DNA of 64,000 nucleotides from Rhizobium sp. Root482. Its GTDB lineage: Bacteria > Pseudomonadota > Alphaproteobacteria > Rhizobiales > Rhizobiaceae. The stretch is taken from the NCBI RefSeq assembly GCF_001426565.1, contig NZ_LMFA01000022.1:63479-127478 (forward strand), written 5' to 3'. The notes beneath the pieces are model-generated. The model was not told the DNA's origin. It did no database searches and worked only from the letters and a program-made list of their open reading frames with translations. The stretch's first letter is position 1, and each line of letters starts with the position of its first letter. Below are positions 20,618-28,827 of the stretch, piece after piece. The position numbers and the translations under genes are program-made.

Positions 20618-21703
20618 TTACGCCCTGTGGGCGGGGAAAATGTAGAGGCGGTCCTCCGGCACGCGCAGGTGAACCTGCGCGCCCTGTTCGAAACGCCGCT
20701 CCGCATCGACGATGACGCTGTTGTCTCCCAGATGGATGACGTGCCTCCACAGCCCGCCGGGATAGCTGACCTGCTCGACAATGCCTTTGAGCAGGAGCCC
20801 GCCGCTTTTCGTGCCCAGTGTGTCGTCGCTCGCGTCCGCAACGCCGATCGATTCGCTGCGGAACCGGGCAATGGCCTTGCCGGTGAAGGCGGCCTGGCCC
20901 GGACGGTGAACGGTCGCCCGGAGACTATGCGGTCCTGCCGCGATCTCCATGCTGTCGCCCCGCGCCACCACGTCGACATCCAGGATATTCTCGGCGCCCA
21001 TGAATGCCGCCACGAAATCCGAGTTCGGTTGGTTATAGACTTCCTGCGGCGTGCCGGTCTGGGCGATTTTTCCGCCATCCAGGATGACGATTCTGTCCGC
21101 CATGACCATGGCTTCTTCCCGGTCATGGGTGACATGCACGGCCGTGATGCCGAGCCGGCGTTGCAATGCGCTGATTTCGTGGCGCACCGTCAGGCGAATC
21201 CGCGCATCGAGGTTAGAAAGCGGCTCGTCCAGCAAAAGGATGTCCGGGTTGACGGCCAGTGCACGGCCCAGCGCGACGCGCTGGCGCTGTCCGCCCGACA
21301 GGGCACCGGGCTTGCGCTGCCCGAGCGCGTCGAGGCCGAGGAGGCTTTTCATCTCCGCCACGCGGGCCGAGGCGTCGCGGGCCGGCATCCGGCGAAGCTT
21401 CAATCCGTAGCCGATATTCTGATCGACGGTCATGTGCGGCCATAGCGCATAGGACTGAAAAACCAGAGCCATGCCGCGCTTGTCGGGCGGCTGGCGCGTG
21501 ACGTCGCGTCCATCGACGCGGATGGTGCCCGCAGTCGGTGTGTTGAACCCGGCGATCGTGCGCAGGAGGGTCGTCTTGCCGCAGCCCGACGAGCCAAGCA
21601 GCGCCACGAACTCTCCCTTGCCGACGGAAAGATCGATGCCCTTCAGCACTTCGACTTCCCCGTAGCGAACGCGCGTCGATGCGATTTCAAGATAGGCGTT
21701 CAC
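20618..21703 (-). CDS. ABC ATPase of importer II (PotA/UgpC-type)
   Basis: 361 residues: Walker A LGSSGCGKTT, signature LSGGQRQRVALGRALA, Walker B ILLLDEPLSNLD, then a C-terminal TOBE-like regulatory domain (~240-360). GTG at 21703 is the best start because GGAGG lies 6 bases upstream. An ATG at 21742 would begin inside the palindromic operator at 21728-21741. Transcribed after the phosphatase gene and before the binding-protein gene. Confidence 0.9.
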   Translation of the reverse strand: MNAYLEIASTRVRYGEVEVLKGIDLSVGKGEFVALLGSSGCGKTTLLRTIAGFNTPTAGTIRVDGRDVTRQPPDKRGMALVFQSYALWPHMTVDQNIGYGLKLRRMPARDASARVAEMKSLLGLDALGQRKPGALSGGQRQRVALGRALAVNPDILLLDEPLSNLDARIRLTVRHEISALQRRLGITAVHVTHDREEAMVMADRIVILDGGKIAQTGTPQEVYNQPNSDFVAAFMGAENILDVDVVARGDSMEIAAGPHSLRATVHRPGQAAFTGKAIARFRSESIGVADASDDTLGTKSGGLLLKGIVEQVSYPGGLWRHVIHLGDNSVIVDAERRFEQGAQVHLRVPEDRLYIFPAHRA

Positions 21704-21727
21704 GCGTTCCCTCCAGAAGTCTCTCCA

Positions 21728-21741
21728 TGCACAGCTGTGCA
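21728..21741. promoter_or_regulatory. Palindromic operator, copy 1
   Basis: TGCACAGCTGTGCA, a perfect 14-bp palindrome (16 bp with flanking A and T). It lies 24 bases before the GTG of the ATPase gene, between the phosphatase stop and the ATPase. The same sequence occurs upstream of the phosphatase gene. Confidence 0.7.
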
Positions 21742-21747
21742 TATATT

Positions 21748-22563
21748 TCAGACGGCAGCTCGCACATGCACGGTTTCGGCAAGAGGCGCTTGTAGTGGTA
21801 TTCTCGTGGCGGCGCTGACGGTTTTTGCGATGAGCGGGGTGGATGCCAGGACGGCTCCGCCGCCCTCCACCGTCGCCATGTCGAAGAAGGGGCATATGCG
21901 CCCGCCGGCTTCCTCGACGAGGAGGAGGCCAGCCAGGCAATCCCAGGAATTCATGTGCAGTTCCGCATAGGCATCCACCCGTCCGTCGGCCACATAGGCG
22001 AGACCGAGAGCGCCGGAGCCCGCACGGCGGACATTGAAGCCCGACAGCAAAAGAGCATCCAGAGACTGCATATAGGCTGTGTGGGCGATGCGAGGCGACC
22101 AGCCGTATTCGACGGTCGCGGCCGAGGCGGATTGCGTCGCGGCGACTTGGATCGGCTTGCCGTTCAAAGTTGCGCCATGTCCGCGCCGGGCAAAATAGAG
22201 TTCGTCCGTGGCCGGATTGTAGATGGCGCCGATCTCCGTCCGTCCATCGGCCACATAGGCGAGAGCGACGCAGAAATGCGGGATATTGCGCGCGAAATTG
22301 GCAGTGCCGTCGATGGGGTCCACGACCCACAGATTGCCGGCGCTCACGCCGCCCGTTTCTTCTCCGAAAAATCCGTCCTGGGGAAACGTCCTCGCAATGC
22401 CGTCGCGGATGAAGGCTTCGCAGAGCCCGTCCGTTTCCGTCAGATAATCCTGCGGCCCTTTCATATCGAGATGCCTTGCACGGCCGAAGCCCTGCATCGC
22501 CAACTCGCCAGCCGCCTTGACGAGGCTGCGACAAAACGCAGCCCGCTCCTCCAGTGCGTCCAA
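21748..22563 (-). CDS. Inositol monophosphatase-family phosphatase
   Basis: 271 residues with the family metal-binding motifs: EET (~70) in FFGEETGG, WVVDPIDGTANF (~85-95), and the C-terminal MNSWDCLAGLLLVEEAGG. Family enzymes remove phosphate from inositol phosphate, histidinol phosphate, bisphosphonucleotides or sugar phosphates using Mg2+. The start is TTG 22563 with GGAGG 8 bases upstream. First gene of the importer II operon, so it probably dephosphorylates or processes the imported compound. Confidence 0.88.
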   Translation of the reverse strand: MDALEERAAFCRSLVKAAGELAMQGFGRARHLDMKGPQDYLTETDGLCEAFIRDGIARTFPQDGFFGEETGGVSAGNLWVVDPIDGTANFARNIPHFCVALAYVADGRTEIGAIYNPATDELYFARRGHGATLNGKPIQVAATQSASAATVEYGWSPRIAHTAYMQSLDALLLSGFNVRRAGSGALGLAYVADGRVDAYAELHMNSWDCLAGLLLVEEAGGRICPFFDMATVEGGGAVLASTPLIAKTVSAATRIPLQAPLAETVHVRAAV

Positions 22564-22600
22564 AGGTCAGTCCTCCACAACTTTCCCTAGAAAGTAGTAG

Positions 22601-22614
22601 TGCACAGCTGTGCA
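22601..22614. promoter_or_regulatory. Palindromic operator, copy 2
   Basis: TGCACAGCTGTGCA, identical to copy 1 at 21728-21741. It lies 38 bases before the phosphatase start codon, where a promoter operator would be expected. Confidence 0.75.
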
Positions 22615-22739
22615 TTGCTGTCAAGGCGCGTTCTTGCCCGGTCGTAGAGTGCCGTCAGGGATTGGCGGTGTCCTCGGAAGTGTCCTGTTCCTCGCGCCGG
22701 TCTCGCTCGATCGCGCGGTCTCGCTTCGTGGCAGACAGA

Positions 22740-22886
22740 TCAACGCGGTATGGAGGAGGTGATCTCCGACGACACTCCGGCGGGCATGCCGGGTGTGCCA
22801 GAATGTGTCATTGCAAAATGCAGCGTGGCCATCGCGACGATCGCGACGGCAATGACGGCGAAAGTGACGCCTCTGTCTGTGGTCAT
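22740..22886 (-). CDS. Small single-span membrane protein, unknown
   Basis: 48 residues: MTTDRG followed by one hydrophobic segment (VTFAVIAVAIVAMATLHFAM) and a polar tail ending SSIPR. AAGGA lies upstream of the ATG. No family recognised. Transcribed alone on the minus strand between the importer II operon and the RcnB-like gene. Confidence 0.4.
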   Translation of the reverse strand: MTTDRGVTFAVIAVAIVAMATLHFAMTHSGTPGMPAGVSSEITSSIPR

Positions 22887-23255
22887 GTCCCAGTTCCTTG
22901 CGAATGCTTGAAAGACGCTTTGAGCGCTGGGGTGAGACTATTCTGCGGCGCGCAATTCGCTGTTCCCCACGAAACATCCCGCATGGTTAATCAATCGTTT
23001 CACGCGCTTTCGTCTAAAATCCGTTCGTCGCACGGCGGGGCGTCGAGTGATTAACGCGGCGCGAGATGGGGCGGACCGGCACCATTCCGGCCCGGGATTT
23101 CCGCCCGCAGGGCCGGAGGTCGCCTCCTCTCCCTTTCCGGAGACAGATTTGATGAAGGCATGTCGTCAGGTTAAACTATTGTAATATAACTTTCATTTTC
23201 CATTCATCATCGACGGCCTAGGACTCCTGCGTCAACAAAAACCAGGAGATTATCG
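22887..23255. other. Intergenic region with promoter-like AT island
   Basis: 369 bases without a gene. The last ~80 bases are AT-rich (TTAAACTATTGTAATATAAC near 23171-23191) and probably hold the promoter of the RcnB-like gene. An inverted repeat CTCCTG (23224-23229) / CAGGAG (23243-23248) could pair across the ribosome-binding site of that gene. The GC-rich middle holds nothing I recognise. Confidence 0.5.
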
Positions 23256-23588
23256 ATGAAGAAGTTTTTTGCACTGCTGCTGGCCGGCACGTTCCTGATC
23301 GCTCCCATGACCGCACAGGCAAGGGACGGACATCGTGGGCCTGATCGTCACCGCCATGTCGAGCGCAGCGTGAAGATCGAGAAGAAGGTCGTGGTGCACA
23401 AGCATCGCTGGTCCAAGGGACACCGGATGAGCGCATCCGAACGCCGTCGCATGGCGCGTGTCAGCGATTACCGTCGCTACCGGCTTTCCGCTCCGCCGCG
23501 TGGTCATCAATGGGTCAAGGTGGACAATGATTTCCTGTTGGTCGGGATCACATCCGGCGTGATCGCCAGCATCCTTGCCGGCCGCTGA
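23256..23588 (+). CDS. RcnB-family periplasmic protein
   Basis: 110 residues: signal peptide (MKKFFALLLAGTFLIAPMTAQA), a basic His/Arg-rich middle, and the C-terminal pattern YRLSAPPRGHQWVKVDNDFLLV followed by a hydrophobic end. This is the RcnB domain, first described in a periplasmic protein tuning nickel/cobalt efflux. Most alphaproteobacterial copies have no proven role. RBS CAGGAG may be masked by an upstream CTCCTG. Confidence 0.85.
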   Translation: MKKFFALLLAGTFLIAPMTAQARDGHRGPDRHRHVERSVKIEKKVVVHKHRWSKGHRMSASERRRMARVSDYRRYRLSAPPRGHQWVKVDNDFLLVGITSGVIASILAGR

Positions 23589-23600
23589 CCGGCCTCCTTT

Positions 23601-23631
23601 CAGTCCCGTCACCGTTCTGGTGGCGGGACTG
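23601..23631 (+). terminator. Strong hairpin after the RcnB-like gene
   Basis: 13-bp stem CAGTCCCGTCACC / GGTGGCGGGACTG (one G-U), 5-base loop, 12 bases past the stop. It lies between convergent genes. No clear U-tract follows, so it may act as a 3'-end stabiliser or weak terminator. Confidence 0.5.
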
Positions 23632-23664
23632 TGCGGTTCCGATGGAGTGCGGTGATCGTCGTGT

Positions 23665-24339
23665 TCAGGCCTTGGTGGCCATCCAGATGATATGGCGGGC
23701 GCCGCTGCCTTTCGTGCTGGCGCGGACCTTCAGTTCCTCGGCGCGAAAGCCCGCTTCGCGGAGCCGGCGGGTGAAGGCCGGGTCGGGCGCCGAGGACCAG
23801 ACGGCCAGCACGCCGCCGGGGCGCAGTGCCCGGTGGGCGGCACGAAGGCCGCCCAGTGCATAGAGATCGTCATTCGCCTTGCGCGTCAGCCCCGCCGGAC
23901 CATTATCGACATCAAGCAGAATGGCGTCATAGGCTTGTGAAGCCGGACGGATCAGGCTGATCACGTCGCCCTCGCGAACAACGACCCGCTCATCGTCGAG
24001 GCAGCCGTCAAACAGTTCGGCCATCGGTCCGCGCGCCCAGGCGACGACCGAGGGTACGAGTTCACCGACCGTGACGCGCGCGTCCGCTTTGAGTTCCGCG
24101 AGCGCAGCGCGCAGCGTGAAGCCCATGCCAAGGCCGCCAATCAGCATATGCGGACGCGGGCGGCCGCCGATTTTTTCGCAGGCGAGCCGGGCCAGTGCCT
24201 CTTCCGAGCCGCTGAGGCGGCTGTTCATCAGTTCGGTCGGGCCGAGCATGATGGAAAATTCGCTGCCGCGCTGCTTCAGGCGCAATTCGCCGCCGCCATC
24301 GGGCATTTCGGCGGTATCGATCAGGGTCCAGGGGATCAC
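23665..24339 (-). CDS. Spermidine-synthase-like SAM-dependent enzyme
   Basis: 224 residues from GTG 24339 (AAGGA 8 bases upstream; an in-frame start at 24375 is less convincing). Early ELRLKQRGSEFSIMLGPTELMNSRLSGSEEALA and the SAM-binding MLIGGLGMGFTLRAAL, then VGELVPSVVAWARG and YDAILLDVDNGPAGLTR, as in spermidine-synthase-fold methyltransferase relatives common in Rhizobiales. Whether it transfers aminopropyl or methyl groups cannot be told. Confidence 0.8.
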   Translation of the reverse strand: MIPWTLIDTAEMPDGGGELRLKQRGSEFSIMLGPTELMNSRLSGSEEALARLACEKIGGRPRPHMLIGGLGMGFTLRAALAELKADARVTVGELVPSVVAWARGPMAELFDGCLDDERVVVREGDVISLIRPASQAYDAILLDVDNGPAGLTRKANDDLYALGGLRAAHRALRPGGVLAVWSSAPDPAFTRRLREAGFRAEELKVRASTKGSGARHIIWMATKA

Positions 24340-24453
24340 AGGCTTGTTCCTTGTCGTCTGCCCCGGCTGTAGCACAAAGGGCGACGGGAAACAGCCGGCA
24401 GCGAAACTCGCCGCCTCATATGTATTCAGGAGATAAGCGCGAATGCGGCGCCG

Positions 24454-25110
24454 TCAGGCGGGCTGGCGGAAGGAGGCTATGGCGGCCTCGCAGGCGCGCA
24501 GGAAGCGCATGGACGGGCCTTCGCTGCCGGTTGCCAACTTTGAGACCTGGGCGCCCTCCATCAGCATGGCCAGCGTATCGGAGAGGAGTTCAGGCTCGCT
24601 GACGCCGGCCTCTCGACAGAGGTCTTCCAGACGACGGCGCTGCGCCAGCTTGAAGTTCTCGATCACGGCATGCGCCGGATGGCCCTGTTCCTTGAGCTCC
24701 ACTGCGGCATTGGCCAGATCGCAGCCGAAGCGCTCGTCCGCCAGACACTTGGCTTTAGCGGCCACCCAGCCATGCAATCGCGCCATCGGGTCGTTCGGAT
24801 GGGCGGCTTCCAACTCGTCCCAGAAGGCGGCGGCCTTTTCGGAGGTGAAGCGCAGGGTCTCGCAGACCAGGTCGTCCTTGGAGCCGAAATGCCGGTAGAG
24901 GGTCATCTTGTTGGTTTCGGCCGCCACGGCGATGGCATCGACGCCGATGCCGCGGATTCCGTGCTGGCGAAACAGTTCGCAGGCCGTCGAAACGATGCGA
25001 TCGCGAGGGGCGGCGCGGGCCTGCACAGAGAGACCATCTTCCAGCCTTATATCGGCCGGCTTCGGACCCGATACGGATTTTGCACTTTTATGGACAAGGC
25101 TTCTTGACAT
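24454..25110 (-). CDS. TetR-family transcriptional regulator
   Basis: 218 residues. The N-terminal helix-turn-helix is clear (IVSTACELFRQHGIRGIGVDAIA, then TNKMTLYRHFGSKDDLV), with a C-terminal helical ligand domain. A divergent small gene lies 127 bases away, and the region between carries paired GGTAAC/GTTAC elements on overlapping promoters. It therefore probably represses itself and perhaps the small gene. Confidence 0.92.
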   Translation of the reverse strand: MSRSLVHKSAKSVSGPKPADIRLEDGLSVQARAAPRDRIVSTACELFRQHGIRGIGVDAIAVAAETNKMTLYRHFGSKDDLVCETLRFTSEKAAAFWDELEAAHPNDPMARLHGWVAAKAKCLADERFGCDLANAAVELKEQGHPAHAVIENFKLAQRRRLEDLCREAGVSEPELLSDTLAMLMEGAQVSKLATGSEGPSMRFLRACEAAIASFRQPA

Positions 25111-25155
25111 AGGTGTGACCGGTCGGTAACTATTCGGATGTTACTTACTGGTAAC
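25104..25155. promoter_or_regulatory. Divergent promoters with TetR operator candidate
   Basis: Plus strand: TTGACA (25104-25109), 17 bases, TAACTA (25127-25132), for the gene at 25238. Minus strand: TTGACA (25176-25171), 17 bases, TACCAG, for tetR. GGTAAC occurs at 25125 and 25150, and GTTACTTACTGGTAAC (25140-25155) is an inverted repeat; these overlap the -10 elements of both promoters. Confidence 0.45.
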
Positions 25156-25237
25156 ACCGCAAGAAAACGATGTCAAGTTGAAGACCCCGGCCGGGATCCG
25201 CCCGCCGGAAAAGACGATGAACCCAAGGAATACCACC

Positions 25238-25501
25238 ATGCACCAGCCAAACAGCGATCTGACCATTTCCGAGGTTCTGACCGATCCGCTGATCCGCGCC
25301 GTGATGCGCGCGGACGGTGTCACAACAAATGAAATGAAAACGCTTCTCTATTCGGCTGCCAGCGCGCTTCGCCAGACGCAGCCGGGAACGACGAGCGCCA
25401 GGAGCCATTCGGTCAACCTTCTGGCGGCACCCAAGCGTCGCCTGCTGTCGATGGTCCATCCGCTCGCCGCACGCTCCGACCTTGTTCGCCTGAGCGCCTG
25501 A
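25238..25501 (+). CDS. Small hypothetical protein
   Basis: 87 residues from MHQPNSDLTISEVLTDPLI (RBS AAGGA 8 bases upstream). The pattern LTDPLIRAVMRADGV resembles small conserved rhizobial proteins of unknown function. No signal peptide or membrane span. Followed by a classical terminator, so a single-gene transcript; possibly controlled by the divergent TetR protein. Confidence 0.7.
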   Translation: MHQPNSDLTISEVLTDPLIRAVMRADGVTTNEMKTLLYSAASALRQTQPGTTSARSHSVNLLAAPKRRLLSMVHPLAARSDLVRLSA

Positions 25502-25555
25502 GAACCCAAGAACCCAAGAACCTGCCGGCGCAATCCTCCCAAGACTGCGCAAACG

Positions 25556-25591
25556 AACCCAGCCGGACACCTCCACCGGCTGGGTTTTTTT
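25556..25591 (+). terminator. Rho-independent terminator
   Basis: Perfect 11-bp stem AACCCAGCCGG / CCGGCTGGGTT, 9-base loop, followed by a run of seven T. It ends the small-gene transcript and may also help end pncB from the other strand. Confidence 0.9.
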
Positions 25592-25632
25592 GTTAGGCAG
25601 GGTCCGGTGAGCTGGCGCCGGGCGCGATGCGC

Positions 25633-26937
25633 TCAGACGCGCACCGCTTGTTCGGCAAAATCCTCGCTGCCGAAGAATTTCAGATAGCGTTCGACCTCTG
25701 AGGGCTCGCCTGTCGCCTTGAGCGGATTGTCGGACAGCTTGACCGCCGGGCGGCCATTGGCGTCCGTTACCTTGCAGACGATCGAGATCGGATCGAGGCC
25801 GTCGATCTCGGTCGGTGCGCAACCGGCGAAATCATTGGTGAGATTGGTACCCCAGCCAAAACTCATGCGCACCCGGCCCTCGAAATGCCGATAGGTCTTG
25901 AGGATCGTGTCCACATCCAGCCCGTCCGAAAAGATCAGCAGTTTCTCCCTGGGGTCGCGGCCCATCTTCTTCCACCAGGCGATGATCTTTTCGCCGCCCT
26001 CGATCGGCGGGGCGCTGTCGGGGCGAAAGCCGGTCCAGTCGGCCACCCATTCCGGGGCGTTGCGCAGGAAGGCGGCGGTGCCGAAGGCATCGGGCAGGAC
26101 GATCAGCAGGTTTCCGCCGTAAAACCGGTTCCAGTCCTGCAGCACCTTGTAGGGAGCATCGCCCAGTTCCGCGTCGTTGCGAGCAAGGGCTGCGGCGACC
26201 ATCGGCAGTTCATGGGCATTGGTGCCGAGCGCCTCGAGATCGGTATCCATGGCGAGCAGCACGTTGCTGGTGCCCGAAAACGAGGCGCCGATGCCTTCCT
26301 TCAAGGCCTCCACGCACCAGCGCTGCCACAGGAAACTGTGCCGCCGGCGCGTCCCGAAATCGGAAATATGCAAGTCCGGATGGGCTTTCAGCTGTTCGAC
26401 CTTCGTCCACATCTTCGCCTTGGCGCGCGCATAAAGCACGTCGAGCGCGAAAGGCCCCATATCCTTCATCGCCGATCGCGAGCGAAGCTCGTTGATGATC
26501 GCCAATGCCGGGATTTCCCACATGGTCGTATGGGTCCACTTGCCGGGAAAGGTCAGCTCGTACTGGCCGTGACGGCGCGACAGCTCGTAGTCCGGCAGCT
26601 GGAAATCGGCGAGCCAGGCGAGGAATTCGGGCGCGAAAATCTGCTTGCGGCCATAGAAGGTATTGCCGGCGAGCCAGATCATCTCCTTCTTGGTGAAACG
26701 GAGATTGCGCACATAATCCAGTTGTTCGCGCAGTTCCTGTTCATCGATCGCGTCGGTCAGGAGCACGGTTCGGGTGCGGTTGATCAGCGAGAAGGTGGCA
26801 TCCACCTCCGGATAGAGGCGCCAGATCATCTGTAGCATCAGAAGCTTGTAGAAATCCGTGTCGAGCAGGCTGCGCACGACCGGATCGAGTTTCCAGGCAT
26901 TGTCGTAGACCCGGCGGGCAATATCCGTTTTGGTCAT
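25633..26937 (-). CDS. pncB: Nicotinate phosphoribosyltransferase
   Basis: 434 residues, the usual length. It converts nicotinate and PRPP to nicotinate mononucleotide in NAD salvage, in the cytoplasm. Recognised by [16 protein letters not shown] near the N-terminus, [13 protein letters not shown] (~190), [11 protein letters not shown] (~220), and the phosphate-binding end [26 protein letters not shown]. Stand-alone gene. Confidence 0.97.
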   Translation of the reverse strand: MTKTDIARRVYDNAWKLDPVVRSLLDTDFYKLLMLQMIWRLYPEVDATFSLINRTRTVLLTDAIDEQELREQLDYVRNLRFTKKEMIWLAGNTFYGRKQIFAPEFLAWLADFQLPDYELSRRHGQYELTFPGKWTHTTMWEIPALAIINELRSRSAMKDMGPFALDVLYARAKAKMWTKVEQLKAHPDLHISDFGTRRRHSFLWQRWCVEALKEGIGASFSGTSNVLLAMDTDLEALGTNAHELPMVAAALARNDAELGDAPYKVLQDWNRFYGGNLLIVLPDAFGTAAFLRNAPEWVADWTGFRPDSAPPIEGGEKIIAWWKKMGRDPREKLLIFSDGLDVDTILKTYRHFEGRVRMSFGWGTNLTNDFAGCAPTEIDGLDPISIVCKVTDANGRPAVKLSDNPLKATGEPSEVERYLKFFGSEDFAEQAVRV

Positions 26938-27196
26938 GAGAATTCTCCCGCTGCGACCTCAAGACGATGGATGCGCATGTGCGCCGTCCGCACTCATGCC
27001 ACGGCATCCGGCCCGACTGCAACCGGCAGGGCGACAGTTACGGCAGCGCATCTGGCCAGCAATCGGGGCGGCTGGGCGATCCAACACCTCTGCAAGACCG
27101 GCCTATTGCCGCCTGAACCACAAAGTTCGCCCCGAAGATACGAAGCGTTAACCATATGCTTTCTAAATGAGAATCGCCAACAAGGAGAGCCGCCTG

Positions 27197-27505
27197 ATGA
27201 GTGCTGCGTTGAAGGATGCCGGTTTTTCGAAGCCGCCGGAACAGATCGTACCCTTTCCCCTCTACGGGCAGGTCGGCACAATCAGGCGCTGTGCGAGAGA
27301 ATTGGAAAATATCCATGGCGATGTCGCGCTTCACTACTGGAAGCGCGAATGCCGCGCCCTGGCGGAAAATCTGCGCCGGCTTGGTTGCGACGAGGAGGAA
27401 ATCAGCGTCCAGGTCCTGACGTTCCAGACCGAAGTCCAGGTGGAGATGATGCGGCGCTATTCGCAGCGTCTCGCCGACGAAGCGCAGAACGATATCCACG
27501 CCTGA
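27197..27505 (+). CDS. Small hypothetical protein, DUF6074-like
   Basis: 102 residues from MSAALKD (AAGGAG upstream). The core IVPFPLYGQVGTIRRCARELENIHG is a pattern I associate with small Rhizobiales proteins (DUF6074-like). The rest is helical and charged (WKRECRALAENLRRLGCDEEEI). No membrane span. Function unknown. Confidence 0.7.
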   Translation: MSAALKDAGFSKPPEQIVPFPLYGQVGTIRRCARELENIHGDVALHYWKRECRALAENLRRLGCDEEEISVQVLTFQTEVQVEMMRRYSQRLADEAQNDIHA

Positions 27506-27561
27506 AGCCTCAAGTGAAGCCTCAGGGCGTCTGCTGTCGCGTCGATGCCAAGCTGAGAAGA

Positions 27562-28371
27562 CTATTGCTCGGCGCGCTTGCGGCCGCGGGAATAGCCGAG
27601 TTGCTCGGACAATTCATGGGCGGCCCGAAGCAGGCTGTCGAGATAGGCCTGCCGGTTGCGCAATCCGTCTTCCTTGGGCGCGACGAGACAAAGCGTCGCC
27701 ACGCATTGCCCATCCGTCTGGTGCACCGGCACGGCGAAACAATGGGTGTAGGTCTCGACTTCGCTGTTGAAGGTGAAATAGCCGTCGAGGGTCGCCTGGC
27801 GGACTTCGGCGATAAAATGCCCGGCATCCAGCCGCTTGCCGCTCGGCAGCACGAAATCATCGGCAGGAATGAAGTCGAGGATTTCCTCGTCGGTGAGATG
27901 CGCGATCAGGAGGCGGCCGGAGGCCGTCCAGGGGATCGGCACGAGTTCGCCGATATCGGAGGATATGCGAAAGGCGCGCGCACCCTCGCGCATCATGGCA
28001 ACGGTGTATTTATTGCCTTCCAGCAGGCACATCTGCGCGGTTTCGCGGGTTTCTTCGGCGAGGCGCGCCAGCACCTCCTCCGATTCGCGCATCAGGTCGA
28101 ACTGGTCGGCATAGGCCGTCCCGAGAAAATAGAGCTTGCGGCCGAGAAAGACCCGGCCATTGCCGCCCTGGTAATCCAGCATGCCGTGGCGCAGCAAAAG
28201 ATTGATCAGTTCATAGATGGAAGAGCGCGGACCGCCGATCTCGACGGCGATCTCGTTCGGCCGCATCGGCTGGCGCCTGGTTCGCAGGAATTCGAGGATT
28301 TCGAACGCGCGATCGAGGCCGCGCATGCGCCGCGGTCCGATATCTTCGGCGCTGTCAGTCATTCCGTTCAT
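27562..28371 (-). CDS. IclR-family transcriptional regulator
   Basis: 269 residues. N-terminal winged helix (LDRAFEILEFLRTRRQPMRPNEIAVEIGGPRSSIYELINLL) and a C-terminal IclR effector domain (SSDIGELVPIPWTASGRLLIAHLTDEE, YTHCFAVPVHQTDGQCVATLCL). Final gene of the amino-acid importer/RidA operon, 47 bases after RidA, so it likely autoregulates that locus and the divergent PLP enzyme. Confidence 0.92.
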   Translation of the reverse strand: MNGMTDSAEDIGPRRMRGLDRAFEILEFLRTRRQPMRPNEIAVEIGGPRSSIYELINLLLRHGMLDYQGGNGRVFLGRKLYFLGTAYADQFDLMRESEEVLARLAEETRETAQMCLLEGNKYTVAMMREGARAFRISSDIGELVPIPWTASGRLLIAHLTDEEILDFIPADDFVLPSGKRLDAGHFIAEVRQATLDGYFTFNSEVETYTHCFAVPVHQTDGQCVATLCLVAPKEDGLRNRQAYLDSLLRAAHELSEQLGYSRGRKRAEQ

Positions 28372-28418
28372 TCCCTTCGAGCGTCACGGCGCGACCTTGG
28401 CAAGCCGCGCCCTGCATT

Positions 28419-28808
28419 TCAAGTCCTGTCCGCCCGATAGGCGACGCAATCGACTTCCACCTTGCAATCGACCATCATCCGCGATTGCACACAAGCACGG
28501 GCCGGCGGATTGGCGCCGAAATATTCGGCATAGACGCCGTTGAAGCTCCAGAAATCCCGGGGATCGTCGAGCCAGACGCCGACGCGCACCACGTCCTCGA
28601 GGCCATAGCCGGCTTCGTGCAGGATGGCGATCAGGTTCTCAATCGCCCTCCGGCTCTCGGCAATGATGCCGCCCGGCACGATTTCGCCCTTTTCCATCGG
28701 CACCTGGCCGGAAACATGCAGCCAGCCATTGGCCTCGACGGCACGGGCAAAGGGCAGGGCCTGTCCGCCGGCGCCGGTCTCGCCGGCACCATAACGTTTG
28801 ATGGTCAT
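28419..28808 (-). CDS. RidA-family (enamine/imine deaminase) protein
   Basis: 129 residues, standard RidA length. Recognised by PFARAVEANGWLHVSGQVPM, the middle ESRRAIENLIAILHEAGYGLEDVVRVGVWLDD, and the C-terminal NPPARACVQSRMMVDCKVEVDCVAY holding the conserved Arg (R-A) and the acidic Glu. RidA proteins hydrolyse 2-aminoacrylate and related reactive enamines made by PLP dehydratases. It is linked to an amino-acid importer and a DSD-like PLP enzyme, a matching context. Confidence 0.9.
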   Translation of the reverse strand: MTIKRYGAGETGAGGQALPFARAVEANGWLHVSGQVPMEKGEIVPGGIIAESRRAIENLIAILHEAGYGLEDVVRVGVWLDDPRDFWSFNGVYAEYFGANPPARACVQSRMMVDCKVEVDCVAYRADRT

Positions 28809-28827
28809 CGAACTTCTCTCTTTTGTT

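Noticed and set aside
26938-27196. Possible NAD-related riboswitch before pncB
   Set aside because: No conserved riboswitch core or terminator-antiterminator pair recognised.
26971-28440. 489-codon plus-strand frame opposite the IclR gene
   Set aside because: Covers the small DUF6074-like gene region in another frame and the antisense of iclR; no recognisable domain.
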